Positions 46,788-56,581 are shown, numbered from the stretch's first letter. The stretch is 64,000 nt of DNA from Rhodopirellula bahusiensis (GCF_002727185.1 NZ_NIZW01000013.1:124001-188000), one strand, 5' to 3'. The notes: generated by a model from the sequence alone, not told the origin. Translations and numbers: made by a program.

Positions 46788-48293
46788 TCAATCGGCGGAT
46801 TCTTCTTGTTCCACCCATTGTTTGGATCGTTCAAGTGCCGCAGCCCAGCGTTGTCGACGACGAGCCACTTCTTCGGCGGGCATTCGTGGCTCGAACACTC
46901 GGTCGGTTTCCCAAATGCGTTCGATATCGGCGGAATCTTTCCAGAAACCAGTCGCGAGTCCGGCGACGTAGGCCGCACCCGCCGCCGTCGTTTCGATAAC
47001 CTTGGGGCGGACGACGCGAGCACCGATGATGTCGGCCTGGAACTGCATCAGGAGATCATTCGCGGCCGCTCCGCCGTCGACACGCAACTCTTCGATGGCC
47101 ACGCCGGAATCTCTTCGCATCGCATCGAGTACGTCAGCCACTTGATAAGCGATTCCCTCAAGCGCAGCCCGAGCGATATGAGCTTTGGTGGTTCCGCGAG
47201 TCAGCCCGACCAGAATTCCGCGTGCGTAGGCGTCCCAATGCGGTGCACCCAAACCAGCGAAAGCGGGAACGAGGTAAACACCATCGGTGTCGTCGACACT
47301 GGCGGCAAGTGATTCGACTTCGGAAGACGACTCAATGATTCCCAGCCCGTCTCGCAACCACTGCACAATCGCACCGGCGATGAAAATGCTTCCCTCGTAC
47401 GCGAATTCTCGCTTTCCTCCGTCCCAACAAGCGACCGTGGTCAACAACCGAGACGGTGACGAGGCAGGTGTCTCGCCGATGTTCATCAGCATGAAACAAC
47501 CGGTCCCGTATGTGTTCTTGGCCATCCCTGGTTGCGTGCAGTTCTGGCCAAACAGTGCCGATTGTTGGTCGCCGGCGGCTCCGCCAAGCGGAATCGACTT
47601 CCCGAACAACGTCGGCTGGGTTTCGCCGAACACGTGACTGGAAGGATGCACGGTTGGCAGCACCGCCTTCGGAATTTCAAATAGTTCCAGCAACTCGTCA
47701 TCCCACTCACCCGTGTGGATGTTCCACAGCATGGTCCGGGACGCATTGGTCACATCGGTTGCGTGCAGGTCTCCGCCGGTGAGATTCCAAAACAGCCAGC
47801 TGTCGATTGTGCCGAATGCAAGTTCGCCCTTTTCTGCTCGAGCCTTCGCCCCCGGAACATGATCCAGGATCCATCGCAGCTTCGTTGCGCAGAAGTACGC
47901 ATCGATGATCAATCCCGTCTTTTGTTGAACGAGATCAGAGTGTCCAGCTTCTCGCAATGCATCGCAGGCCGAAGCTGTGCGTCGATCCTGCCACACGATC
48001 GCGTTGTGGATGGGTTCGCCGGTTGCACGATCCCAAACCAGAGTCGTTTCGCGTTGGTTGGTGATTCCGATCGCGACGATGTCGGACTTATCCATTTCGT
48101 GTTTCTGCAGGACATCGCGAGCGACTTCCAATTGGGTTTGCCAAATTTCATTGGCGTCATGCTCGACCCAGCCGGGTTTCGGGTAGTGCTGAGTGAACTC
48201 CTTCTGCGACGCGCCGATGATCGATCCATCGTGCGCAAACAATATTGCTCGAGAGCTCGTTGTGCCTTGATCTAGTGCCAGAATTGCCTTCAC
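46788..48293 (-). CDS. glpK: Glycerol kinase
   Basis: 501 residues from GTG 48293, the standard GlpK length; a start at 48359 would add 22 residues without a ribosome site. Seen: the FGGY-family N-terminus [15 protein letters not shown], the [10 protein letters not shown] segment, [29 protein letters not shown], and the C-terminal ATP-binding [19 protein letters not shown]. Converts glycerol to glycerol 3-phosphate, which the next gene product oxidises. Confidence 0.96.
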   Translation of the reverse strand: MKAILALDQGTTSSRAILFAHDGSIIGASQKEFTQHYPKPGWVEHDANEIWQTQLEVARDVLQKHEMDKSDIVAIGITNQRETTLVWDRATGEPIHNAIVWQDRRTASACDALREAGHSDLVQQKTGLIIDAYFCATKLRWILDHVPGAKARAEKGELAFGTIDSWLFWNLTGGDLHATDVTNASRTMLWNIHTGEWDDELLELFEIPKAVLPTVHPSSHVFGETQPTLFGKSIPLGGAAGDQQSALFGQNCTQPGMAKNTYGTGCFMLMNIGETPASSPSRLLTTVACWDGGKREFAYEGSIFIAGAIVQWLRDGLGIIESSSEVESLAASVDDTDGVYLVPAFAGLGAPHWDAYARGILVGLTRGTTKAHIARAALEGIAYQVADVLDAMRRDSGVAIEELRVDGGAAANDLLMQFQADIIGARVVRPKVIETTAAGAAYVAGLATGFWKDSADIERIWETDRVFEPRMPAEEVARRRQRWAAALERSKQWVEQEESAD

Positions 48294-48298
48294 TGAAA

Positions 48299-48304
48299 CT
48301 CTCC
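48299..48304 (-). promoter_or_regulatory. Ribosome binding site of glpK
   Basis: GGAGAG on the minus strand, five bases before GTG 48293; it decides the start. Confidence 0.75.
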
Positions 48305-48570
48305 GCCTTGCTGTTTGTCGAGATGATTGCCCAAGTTGATTCGATTCTACCCGTGTCACGCCGCCCCGTTTTGCCGCGTGGTGTCACTGGAGCAACCATT
48401 GCAATGTTCTTTTGCCGAAGTCGACCGCAATGCAGAACGAGATACTTTGCAATCAAACGCTCGAAGAATTGAGGTGATTTGCCGCGAGATCTTTGCCCAG
48501 CGTTGATGCGGGTCCGCTAGACTGAAGTGTGGTATCGAATTCGCGGGCTCAAGTGGACCGAGGTGTGACG

Positions 48571-48804
48571 ATGTCGAAGATCCAACAGATGGCGGAATCC
48601 ATTTTGCCCGCGGCATGGTTTGTCCGGGTTCGAGACTCGTCAAAGCGTTGGATGATCCGGTGCCCTCAATGCAACCGTGAACAATCGGTTTGGGACGTCG
48701 GAGGAATCCGCTGTGGAGCCGCATCGGTTGGCAAGCGGATCCAAGCTCACTGCGAATACTGTGGTCGTGTTACCGCGAGCATGTATTACCAGGACGACGA
48801 GTGA
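48571..48804 (+). CDS. Small zinc-ribbon-like protein
   Basis: 77 residues from ATG 48571, with GAGG at 48560-48563 seven bases upstream; the frame is open to 48529 without a better start. Two cysteine pairs, RCPQCNREQ and HCEYCGRVT, about 30 residues apart form a classical zinc ribbon. An aromatic stretch (AAWFVRVRD) precedes them and the protein ends acidic. It resembles small nucleic-acid- or protein-binding ribbons; no specific family recognised. Monocistronic, convergent with the sulfatase gene. Confidence 0.7.
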   Translation: MSKIQQMAESILPAAWFVRVRDSSKRWMIRCPQCNREQSVWDVGGIRCGAASVGKRIQAHCEYCGRVTASMYYQDDE

Positions 48805-48826
48805 ACACGTCGCTTCGCGATATCAA

Positions 48827-50284
48827 CTAGTTCGACGAAGTGGCCAGTTCGTTGGAACGCACCTCGGTGAGTTTTGCCGTCAACCGTTGCTTCATCTGAG
48901 CGACGACGTCTTGATGGTCCGGTGAAGTCGCCAAGTTGGTGAATTGCTTCGGGTCCGTTTCCATGTCAAACAGTTCGATGCCTCCGGACGCGTCCTCTTT
49001 GTACTGGATGTAGGCCCATCGATCCGTTCGGATGAGGAACCCTTTCCTCATCGGCGCGACGCTGAAAGCGTATTCGCGAACCGTGTGAGTTGGGTCGTCA
49101 AGCATTTTGGAGATGTCTTTGCCCTGAACGTGTTCGGGCACGGGGACGTCGCATAGATTTCCGATTGTTGGATACAGATCCAGCATCTCAACCAGGCTGT
49201 CGCAAACGCCGGGGGCTTTGCCAGGAACCTTGATGATCAGGGGAACTTGGGATGACTCGTCCCGCAAGGAAACCTTGGCCCAAAAGTCATGTTCGCCCAG
49301 GTGATACCCGTGATCGCTGGTGAAGACCACGATTGTATTTTCGTCTTGTCCGGATTCTCGCAACGCGGTCATGACTTTGCCAACCTGCGAGTCCATGAAG
49401 GCGACGGATGCGTAGTAGCCACCGATTGCTTTGCGCTGTCGACGTGAATCCATCTTCATGTTCACGCTGGTTTTGTAGTTGATGCCGGGCTTTGGGATGT
49501 CGTCCCAGTCGCCATCGATTCGTTCCGGTAATTCGAGCTTGCTGAATGGTTTGAAGGGCTCGAAGTAGTTCGCCGGTGAAACAAACGGCACGTGAGGTCG
49601 AACGAAACCGATGCCCAGCCAAAAGGGCCGATTGCGTTTCGCGAGAAGCAACTCAGCAGCTTTGGCGGAGGTTTTGCCATCAGAGTGGACCTCGTCGTCT
49701 CCATCGGCTTCCACCGCAACGAATGTGTTGCCTCCGACGACGGGACGTAAGCCATTCGGATTGCCTTCGAGTGTTTCGCCGGTTCCTTTGGCTTTCCACT
49801 CCGGGCCGGGACTGTTGAATCGTTCGTTCCATGAGAGTGCGTCGTCCGCTCCGTTGCCGCCATCGTGGTCGCGGCCATCGCCACCGGATTCAATTCCGCC
49901 CGGCACCCCCATGTGATAGATCTTGCTGACGCGAGCCGTGTAGTAGCCTTCGTCCTTGAACGACTGCGGCCATGTTTGCCGGTCACCGATTTGCGGTCGC
50001 GGGCTTTTGTATCCCAGAACGCCCGTTGCGTGCGGGTAGTACCCCGACAGGAACGACGCTCTTGAGGGCCCGCAATAGGTCGCTTGGCAGTAGGCTTGCG
50101 TGAACCGCATGCCATCGGCCGCCAACGCGTCGATATTGGGGGTCTGGCAGACTTCGTTTCCGTAACACGACAGCGCCGTCGATGTCAGATCATCAGAGAT
50201 GATGAACAGCACGTTCATCGGTTCTTCCGCGGCAACCGGCTTGCAAAGAGCAAACAGGATGGTCAACAGCATCCAATGACGCAT
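48827..50284 (-). CDS. Secreted formylglycine sulfatase (iduronate-2-sulfatase-like)
   Basis: 485 residues with a signal peptide (MLLTILFALCKPVAA). Type I sulfatase: metal ligands Asp31-Asp32 in FIISDDLTST, the formylglycine precursor Cys71 in YCGPSRASFLSGYYP (CxPSR), and VVFTSDHGYHLGEHDFWAK with the Asp-His metal and substrate residues. The overall pattern (GIGFVRPHVPFVSPANYFEP, then VSLRDESSQVPLIIKVPG) fits the iduronate-2-sulfatase/choline-sulfatase-like branch, S1_7 in sulfatase nomenclature as far as I can judge. Marine planctomycetes use such enzymes to strip sulfate from algal polysaccharides. The maturase is not in the window. Confidence 0.93.
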   Translation of the reverse strand: MRHWMLLTILFALCKPVAAEEPMNVLFIISDDLTSTALSCYGNEVCQTPNIDALAADGMRFTQAYCQATYCGPSRASFLSGYYPHATGVLGYKSPRPQIGDRQTWPQSFKDEGYYTARVSKIYHMGVPGGIESGGDGRDHDGGNGADDALSWNERFNSPGPEWKAKGTGETLEGNPNGLRPVVGGNTFVAVEADGDDEVHSDGKTSAKAAELLLAKRNRPFWLGIGFVRPHVPFVSPANYFEPFKPFSKLELPERIDGDWDDIPKPGINYKTSVNMKMDSRRQRKAIGGYYASVAFMDSQVGKVMTALRESGQDENTIVVFTSDHGYHLGEHDFWAKVSLRDESSQVPLIIKVPGKAPGVCDSLVEMLDLYPTIGNLCDVPVPEHVQGKDISKMLDDPTHTVREYAFSVAPMRKGFLIRTDRWAYIQYKEDASGGIELFDMETDPKQFTNLATSPDHQDVVAQMKQRLTAKLTEVRSNELATSSN

Positions 50285-50388
50285 GGGTGATTCCTCGGCG
50301 ATTCAAACAAACAACGACACGAGCCGCGATTGTAGGCCGGGACGCTCAGAGATGCATCGGTGCAGCGTGCTTGATACCAGAGACAGAA

Positions 50389-51387
50389 TCAAACCGTCGA
50401 GCAGATGCCTCGGTAGTATTCGATGCTTTGACGCAGACCTTCAGACATATCGACGGTCGGCTCAAAGCCGAGACGCGAGCGGATCTGATTCGTGTCAGCT
50501 AGCGAATCTCGCACGTCACCGGCACGCGGGGGTTCGTGAATTGGTTGAATGTCGCCCTCGAGAAGATCACGCAGCGTCTCCAACAACTCCAGCAATGTCG
50601 TGCGCTGTCCTCGCCCAACGTTGAAGACACCGCCAGCAGCATCGGCGACAGTGGCGGCCAGCATGTTTGCGTTCGCAACGTCTCGTACGAAGACAAAGTC
50701 GCGTGACTGTTGCCCGTCGCCATAGATGATCGGACGTTCGCCGCTGAGGATCATCGAAACGAATCGCGGGATCACCGCGCTGTATTCACTCTGCGGGTCT
50801 TGTCGTGGACCGAAAACGTTGAAATACCGAAGGATGACCGTTTCGATCGGGAACTCACGTTGGAAGACTTGGCAATAGTTTTCCGACGAAAGTTTTGCTG
50901 CGGCGTAGGGCGACAAGGGTGCCGGCATATCGTCTTCGCGTTTGGCAACGTAGGGCGAGTTGCCGTAAACAGCACTCGTCGACGAAAGCACAAACCGTTT
51001 CACACCCGCCGCCGATCCCGCGGCCAACAATTCAACAGTGCTGGTCGTGGTCCAATCGTGACAAAGGCCTGGTTCTCGCATGCTTCGTGGAACACTCGCC
51101 ATTGCCGCAAAGTGAAAAATATGGTCCACGCCTTCGACTGATTTTTGTACGCAGTCTCGATCAGCCGCGTCACCTTCGACGAACGTCAGTCGATCTTGGT
51201 GCGGACCTTCCAAGAACGGCGTCAGGTTGTGCAGGAAGCCGGTGCTGAGATTGTCCAGGGCGACCACGTTTGCCCCTGCATCAAGCAAACGCTCGACCAT
51301 CTGAGAGCCAATGAATCCCGCGGCACCGGTGACCAAGCAACGAGTACCGGCGAGCTGAGCGATGGCGGAATCGAGCGAGGATGACAT
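50389..51387 (-). CDS. NAD-dependent sugar-nucleotide epimerase/dehydratase
   Basis: 332 residues from ATG 51387; the longer frame to 51519 adds 44 low-complexity residues ahead of the fold. Extended short-chain dehydrogenase: CLVTGAAGFIGSQMVERLLD, the Ser of STSAVYGNSP, and the catalytic YxxxK in PLSPYAAAKLSSE. The later segments VILRYFNVFGPRQDP and GDGQQSRDFVFVRDV fit UDP-glucose or UDP-N-acetylglucosamine 4-epimerases of the WbpP/GalE type. Delivers activated sugars for surface glycans or flagellin glycosylation; the flagellar genes next door make the latter possible but unproven. Confidence 0.9.
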   Translation of the reverse strand: MSSSLDSAIAQLAGTRCLVTGAAGFIGSQMVERLLDAGANVVALDNLSTGFLHNLTPFLEGPHQDRLTFVEGDAADRDCVQKSVEGVDHIFHFAAMASVPRSMREPGLCHDWTTTSTVELLAAGSAAGVKRFVLSSTSAVYGNSPYVAKREDDMPAPLSPYAAAKLSSENYCQVFQREFPIETVILRYFNVFGPRQDPQSEYSAVIPRFVSMILSGERPIIYGDGQQSRDFVFVRDVANANMLAATVADAAGGVFNVGRGQRTTLLELLETLRDLLEGDIQPIHEPPRAGDVRDSLADTNQIRSRLGFEPTVDMSEGLRQSIEYYRGICSTV

Positions 51388-51565
51388 AGGATTCTGATCG
51401 GATGCACTGGGTGGCGAAGCGGCATCCAGCCTAAAAAGAATTGGCTCGTTCCTCGAGTCAATTTGTCTTCGCGATCGCCACGGTTCTGACGCTCGACGAT
51501 TGAGACCTCGATGTCGCAAACTTTTCGAGAACTTTCTCGCGAAGCTTGCAGGGAATGGTCGCGAT

Positions 51566-52171
51566 CTATCCTTGCAGGTTCAACCCGGCGCCATCCGAAA
51601 GGACCTCCGAGACTCGTTTGTTGGAGCTGGTCTTGTCGCCTTCGCGAGCGCAGACCATACGCCAAGTTTCGGCTTCGGTTTCGAGGACCAACCGGATCTC
51701 ATCGATCATCGTTGAGTCGCCATTTCCTTCCGCGGCGATCAAGTGCTGGCACAAGAACACGTAGAGATCGGCCACGGTGCGACAAACCTCGACGGAGTCG
51801 TCTGTGACGCCCGACAGCAATTCCGACAACAGTTCCAACAGTTTGAGCGAATACTCGTTTGTTCCGCGTTTGCCGGGCTGTGAATTCCAGTGGTTGGCCA
51901 AGTGCCGAGAAACCTCAACGGCTCGTTCGATCAACATCAGGCGCAACCGAGCGGGCGAGGCCGTTTGAACCATCGATTCGAGATACGCATCCCCACTTCG
52001 GCGGCCGAAGTTGTTCATTCCCTCACTGAGGCTGCCTGGTTCGCCGGGGCGAGGCAACGAAACGGCTGAGGCGTCGTTGCGAGTGGCTTCGGAATCGCTG
52101 TTATTCGATGAAGCGTCGTCCCCAACGAAGGTCATCGGTGGACGAACAAAAGAATCAGCCGTGTTGTACAT
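51566..52171 (-). CDS. fliS: FliS-type flagellin export chaperone
   Basis: 201 residues from ATG 52171; the frame runs to 52348 but lacks a good start there. The C-terminal 110 residues match FliS: AYLESMVQTASPARLRLMLI corresponds to the Y-x-x-x-x-V-x-T-A-S-P start of the chaperone helix bundle, followed by EYSLKLLELLSELL and VADLYVFLCQHLIAA. Some 80 residues of disordered Ser/Asp/Asn-rich sequence precede it, which is unusual because FliS proteins are about 130 residues. It lies directly downstream of the flagellin gene on the same strand, as expected for its partner. Confidence 0.8.
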   Translation of the reverse strand: MYNTADSFVRPPMTFVGDDASSNNSDSEATRNDASAVSLPRPGEPGSLSEGMNNFGRRSGDAYLESMVQTASPARLRLMLIERAVEVSRHLANHWNSQPGKRGTNEYSLKLLELLSELLSGVTDDSVEVCRTVADLYVFLCQHLIAAEGNGDSTMIDEIRLVLETEAETWRMVCAREGDKTSSNKRVSEVLSDGAGLNLQG

Positions 52172-52633
52172 CTGGTTTCCGGATGCGGGAATTGGAAACG
52201 GGCACACAGGACGTTGTCCGGCATGCAGCGCATAGTTGTATCGACGTGCGGAATTCAAATCTTCATCGAAAGAAGCCGCTGTATTGATTGCGGTTTGTTT
52301 TGACCGAGGGCAATTCAGTTGGATTGAATGCAGGATCGAGGTGAACACCTGCCCATCGACAAAAGCGTGATGCCGAAGTTCACCTAGGTTAAGATGCGCG
52401 ACGCAAAGGGGTGGGGCCCGGAAAATAGCCCCTGATCGGTGCAGTTTCTCATCGCCGCGGCCGCATAATCCGAGCGGACAATGACTGTGAGCAAAAACCG
52501 TCGAAGGTTCGGTGCACTTTGCATTCTGACCAAACGAAGAAAAGCAGCTGCAAGCCGGGGCTCACAACTGCTTTTCGATATTCATTGTCGCATCAAGCGG
52601 CGATCAGGAACGCCGGTTCGATCTGAGTTTGGA
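52172..52633. other. Region between flagellin and fliS
   Basis: 462 bases without a gene. It contains the terminator-like hairpin behind the flagellin stop and a short GC-rich hairpin at 52413-52432 (GGGGC, ten-base loop, GCCCC) that could lie in the fliS leader. I found no defensible sigma-28 promoter. Confidence 0.6.
52539..52576 (-). terminator. Probable terminator of the flagellin gene
   Basis: Inverted repeat GAAAAGCAG / CTGCTTTTC with a 20-base interval that itself contains a small AGCC/GGCT stem. On the minus strand the right arm ends in CTTTTCTTCG, a modest U-rich tail. It starts 57 bases behind the flagellin stop. The long loop makes it less certain. Confidence 0.5.
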
Positions 52634-54697
52634 TTAACCCAACAGCGACAGAACGTTTCGTGGGTTTTGGTTGGCCAGCGACAGCACGTTGGTACCGGAT
52701 TGAACCAGGATCTGTGCACGAGTCAGGTTGGCCGACTCTTGTGCGAAGTCAGCGTCACGGATCGAGCTTTCAGCTTCTTGCAAGTTGGCCTTCGTTTCGT
52801 TGAGTGAAACCAAGTTGCTTTCCAGCGTCGTGCTTTGGAACGATCCCAAACGACCACGCAGTCCAACCACTTTGCCGATGACTTCGTCGATGACCTTGGC
52901 GGCACCTTCAACGTCGTTGGTCAGGCTCTTGGATTGGCCACTGCCCAGTTCGTACAAACGACCTGATGCACCGCCCAATTGACCGGTCGAGACGCTGCCG
53001 ATGCCCAAGCTAGCTTGTTGGGTGCTCGTCACGTCTGGGCCCAGTTGGAACGTTGCTCCACCACCGGTGATGCTGAAGCTGAAGTTCGTGCTGCTGCCGT
53101 CGTCTACAGTCAAGTTCAAGTCAAGCGAGCTGGTGTTGATCGAAAGACCGTTGCCTGATCCATTGGCCTCGACACCGTTCACAGTGGCGACGATGTCGTT
53201 ACCGATCGAACGAGTGTTGTCCAGGTTGCCCTTGAACGTTCCACCGTCACCTTCGCTGATGACGTCGATGTCGACCAAAGCAGCGCTACCGTAGTCCGAT
53301 GAGCTGAAGCTCAGTCCGGTGGTTGCGTCGGCGGTCACACCGGTGCTGTCGCTCACCAAGTTCACAGCAGCTGCGATTTGGTCTTTGCTGGTTCCCGCTC
53401 CGAAGTTGAACGTTTCTGCTCCACCTGATCCGCTCAGCTGGAAGACGAGATCCGCATTCAAAACTTCACCACCGGTGTTTCCGGTTGAAGCCGATTCAAT
53501 TGCGGTCGAGCCATTGAATTCAGAGTCAGCCAGTGCGGATGCTTCGAAAGCTGCTTCAGCTGGAGCTTCGCCGTCAACGGTTGCACCGTTGATCAACGTT
53601 TCCAGGTCAGCTGCCGAAATTTCAGCTCCTTCTTCCAAGGTAACAGTCAAGATCTTTTGTTCGCTGTCATAGTCAGCTGCAGTGGCTGCTCCGGAAGCGA
53701 ATTGAACCGTCACGTTGTTGTACTCAGCACCTTCAGCAGTCGCCGTAACTGTCAAACCAGTTTGGTCAGCGGTCACGGTAGCCGCGGTTGCTGCGGCTGG
53801 CGTGCCAGCTGCGGTCGCACCGCTGGCGGTGAACCCATCCAATGCGGCAATTGCTGTTTGAACGTCTTGTGCATCGACGTCAGCGGCGACTTCGGCGGGT
53901 GGTCCAGTGTTAAGAGCGTCACCGGTGAAGTTACCTGTGATGGTAAGCGTGCCGGTTTCGGCATCAAACGCGGCTTCACCCGTGTTGGAGGCGAACTTGT
54001 CGTCCACGATGACGATGTCTTTGAGACCTTGGCCAATGATGTCGATGGTCTCGCCACCGATAGCTTGGGATGCGGTACCAAAAGTGTTGGCCGCAGTCGT
54101 GGATGCTTGAGCGGCTGTTGAGAATCCGGAATCCGATGCGGTCACTTCCGCTTGCTCAGCGGCAGATGAAATGACGACCTCGACATCGATCTGACCGGTT
54201 TTGCCCAAGTTGGCTTGGTCGATCGAGATGTCGCTGATGCTACCGACACCGCTGGCGGTGCTGACGAAGTCTTGCGAACCGTCGAGCAACTTACGACCTT
54301 GGAAGGTCGTTGTTTGAGCGATCCGGTTGATGGCTTCGAGCGAGCTGTCGATCTGCAACTGGTTAGCAGCGATTTCTTCGTTGCTCAATGCACCCGAGTT
54401 GGCGGCTTCCACCACCAAACCACGAACGTCGTTCAGCAGGTTGCTGACCTGACCCAGTGCACTGTCAGCGGTGCTGATGATTTGGCTGGCACGCTGCGTG
54501 TTGCTGATCGATTTGGTCAAACCGGTGATTTCGCCCCGGAGAGCTTCGCTGGCCAGCAAGCCGGCGGGGTCGTCACTACCGGTATTGATCCGGAGACCAG
54601 TGCTCAATCGAGTCAGAGATTCTTGCAAGTCATTGTTGCTGCTTTGGAGGCGGTTCTGTGCGACCAAAGACGAAACGTTGGTGTTGATCCGAGTCAT
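52634..54697 (-). CDS. fliC: Flagellin with enlarged central domain
   Basis: 687 residues from ATG 54697 (the frame continues to 54979 but the flagellin N-terminus begins here). The conserved N-terminal D0/D1 part is MTRINTNVSSLVAQNRLQSS through GLRINTGSDDPAGLLASEAL and LQIDSSLEAINRIAQTTTFQ; the conserved C-terminal part is VIGKVVGLRGRLGSFQSTTL, ESSIRDADFAQESANL and QILVQSGTNVLSLANQNPRN. In between, about 400 residues are rich in Ala, Thr, Gly, Ser and acidic residues with repeated beta-like blocks, the surface-exposed D2/D3 region. Many enteric flagellins are near 500 residues, so this one is large. Exported by the flagellar type III apparatus, whose other genes are elsewhere. Confidence 0.95.
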   Translation of the reverse strand: MTRINTNVSSLVAQNRLQSSNNDLQESLTRLSTGLRINTGSDDPAGLLASEALRGEITGLTKSISNTQRASQIISTADSALGQVSNLLNDVRGLVVEAANSGALSNEEIAANQLQIDSSLEAINRIAQTTTFQGRKLLDGSQDFVSTASGVGSISDISIDQANLGKTGQIDVEVVISSAAEQAEVTASDSGFSTAAQASTTAANTFGTASQAIGGETIDIIGQGLKDIVIVDDKFASNTGEAAFDAETGTLTITGNFTGDALNTGPPAEVAADVDAQDVQTAIAALDGFTASGATAAGTPAAATAATVTADQTGLTVTATAEGAEYNNVTVQFASGAATAADYDSEQKILTVTLEEGAEISAADLETLINGATVDGEAPAEAAFEASALADSEFNGSTAIESASTGNTGGEVLNADLVFQLSGSGGAETFNFGAGTSKDQIAAAVNLVSDSTGVTADATTGLSFSSSDYGSAALVDIDVISEGDGGTFKGNLDNTRSIGNDIVATVNGVEANGSGNGLSINTSSLDLNLTVDDGSSTNFSFSITGGGATFQLGPDVTSTQQASLGIGSVSTGQLGGASGRLYELGSGQSKSLTNDVEGAAKVIDEVIGKVVGLRGRLGSFQSTTLESNLVSLNETKANLQEAESSIRDADFAQESANLTRAQILVQSGTNVLSLANQNPRNVLSLLG

Positions 54698-55029
54698 GTT
54701 ATTTTTCCCAAAGATGGGTTGATGTTGAGTAGAAGGGGTCAACCGCTTTGGTGCCGAAGCATCGGAGAGACCCTGGGCGAAAAACACTTGGCTTTGCGTC
54801 CACCTCAACCATGGACCGCAAATTTGACACATGCGGCGGGTGCAACCCCAAATTCCATGTGCCCCGAAGAATTGCTTGGGCCGCATCCGGAACAACCGGA
54901 ACAATCCGCGAGGCTCATCATGGAAGGCAACCTGACGCTGCGATATCATGCAGGAGCCGAGGCTGAAAACTCGGCCCACTCGCGTCCATTGATCCGAGTG
55001 AATTCTGGAACCTTTTGGCGAACTTTTTC
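54698..55029. other. Flagellin leader / divergent promoter region
   Basis: 332 bases between the flagellin start (minus) and the bifunctional nuclease start (plus). It must carry both promoters. Weak GGGA lies about ten bases before the flagellin ATG. CAAAG and GCCC elements are present on the minus strand but their spacing does not fit a sigma-28 promoter well, so I do not annotate one. Confidence 0.5.
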
Positions 55030-55449
55030 ATGACCGTCCAAATGCAGCTCGCTCGGATCATCATTTCCGAGCTGACCGATAACCAAGTCATTTATCTCAA
55101 GGAAGTCGACGGAACGCGCCAATTCCCGATCATGATCGGAATCTTCGAAGCGACGAACATCGATCGAAGGGTCAAAAACGATTACGTTCCACCTCGCCCG
55201 TTGACCCACGATCTGATTGTGAACGTCGCTGAGTCACTTGACGCGACCATTGAGCAAGTCGTGATTAGCGATCTGTCTGAACACACCTATTTCGCACAAC
55301 TGCATCTGCGAACAAGCAGCGGTGAGCTGATCGAAGTCGACGCACGTCCGAGCGATGCGATCGCGGTTGCGGTGACGTTCGATCCGCCGCTTCCAATCTT
55401 TGTTTCCGAAGAGGTCCTCAGCGGTGCGACCGGAACCGACGAAGATTGA
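55030..55449 (+). CDS. Bifunctional nuclease family protein (DUF151)
   Basis: 139 residues from ATG 55030; a TTG at 55015 is an alternative. The whole protein is the DUF151/bifunctional nuclease fold: VIYLKEVDGTRQFPIMIGIF, EATNIDRRV, RPLTHDLIVNVAESLDATIE and the most conserved block EVDARPSDAIAVAVTFDPPLPIFVSE. Homologues in plants degrade DNA and RNA in vitro; in bacteria the role is not settled. It precedes panC on the same strand with about 80 bases between. Confidence 0.92.
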   Translation: MTVQMQLARIIISELTDNQVIYLKEVDGTRQFPIMIGIFEATNIDRRVKNDYVPPRPLTHDLIVNVAESLDATIEQVVISDLSEHTYFAQLHLRTSSGELIEVDARPSDAIAVAVTFDPPLPIFVSEEVLSGATGTDED

Positions 55450-55527
55450 ACGCGGAAACGTCGACCTGTCGAACACTGCTTCGTGCTGCTTCGACCGCTT
55501 CACTTGGAACCTGACGAAGGATCACTG

Positions 55528-56379
55528 TTGGAAACATTTTCATCCATCGATGCCATGCGAGCGTGGTGCCGCCAGCAGACGCGTAGCGGCGACACGATCG
55601 GGTTGGTGCCGACGATGGGTGCCTTGCACGAAGGCCATCTTTCTCTCGTTCAGGCTGCAACGAGTTCATGTGATCGCTGTGTCACGACCATCTTTGTGAA
55701 CCCCACTCAATTCGCTGCGGGCGAAGACCTCGATCAATATCCGCGGCCCCTCGAAGACGACCTCGCGATGCTGCGAGACGCGGGTGTCGACGCTGTCTTC
55801 CTGCCGAACACCAAAGAGATGTACCCCGGCGGACCAGAGCAAAAGTCCACGTCGGTCCAGCCTTCCGCGGTTGCCTTGCCTCTGGAGGGACTGCATCGTC
55901 CCGATCACTTTGTCGGCGTCGCTACCGTTGTGATGAAGTTGTTCCAAGCTGTGCCGTCGGACCGAGCCTTCTTCGGCCGCAAGGACTTTCAACAACTTTG
56001 TGTGATCGAGCACATGGTTCGCGATTTGAATCTGGCAACCGAAGTCGTTCCCTGTGAAATCATTCGCGAATCGGATGGGTTGGCGATGAGCAGTCGCAAT
56101 CGCTATCTGTCGGACGACGAACGCCAGCGAGCTTTGTGCATCTCTCGATCGCTGGCCCAAGTTGAACGAGCCTTTGCGGAAGGCAATCGTGATTCACAGC
56201 ACCTCGAGTCGATCCTTGTCGATCATCTTGGGGATTGCGACAGCGTGGACTACGCCGTTGTCGTCGATCGAGAAACCCTGGCACCGGTTTCAGCGATTTC
56301 AAAGAACGTGGTCGCCCTCGTGGCAGCTCGAGTCGGAGCAACCCGGCTGATCGACAATCGTGAATTGTATGTTGACTGA
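55528..56379 (+). CDS. panC: Pantothenate synthetase
   Basis: 283 residues from TTG 55528, the typical PanC length, with AGGA six bases upstream; a GTG at 55483 would add 15 residues. Joins pantoate and beta-alanine with ATP in coenzyme A synthesis. Nucleotidyl-transferase marks are complete: VPTMGALHEGHLSLV (HIGH-like HEGH), FVNPTQFAAGEDLDQYPR, VVMKLFQAVPSDRAFFGRKDFQQL and LAMSSRNRYLSDDER (KMSKS-like). panB and panD are not in the window. Confidence 0.95.
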   Translation: METFSSIDAMRAWCRQQTRSGDTIGLVPTMGALHEGHLSLVQAATSSCDRCVTTIFVNPTQFAAGEDLDQYPRPLEDDLAMLRDAGVDAVFLPNTKEMYPGGPEQKSTSVQPSAVALPLEGLHRPDHFVGVATVVMKLFQAVPSDRAFFGRKDFQQLCVIEHMVRDLNLATEVVPCEIIRESDGLAMSSRNRYLSDDERQRALCISRSLAQVERAFAEGNRDSQHLESILVDHLGDCDSVDYAVVVDRETLAPVSAISKNVVALVAARVGATRLIDNRELYVD

Positions 56380-56581
56380 GCAACGGAAATTCAAACGCCT
56401 TTGCGAGATCCCTCAATCCGCGTAACACTCAACTTCCGAATGCTTGTCTCGGCACTGCGCCGCGGACACGAATTTCTGGTGGCAATCAACGAGTTGACGC
56501 AAAGCAGGCGGGTAGAATTGGGAACTTCATGTTTTAAATGGCTCCCAACCGCGCGACGGTTTTCTGCGAACGGCTCAATCG

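Noticed and set aside
52413-52432. GC-rich hairpin as a riboswitch or small RNA
   Set aside because: A five-base stem alone does not match any known riboswitch core; listed only as part of the intergenic region.
54698-54840. Candidate sigma-28 promoter for flagellin (CAAA and GCCC on the minus strand)
   Set aside because: Spacing is 14 instead of 15 and the GCCGATAA box is matched only in its first three bases.
54215-55033. 272-codon plus-strand open frame
   Set aside because: Antisense to the conserved N-terminal part of flagellin and through the promoter region; no domain.
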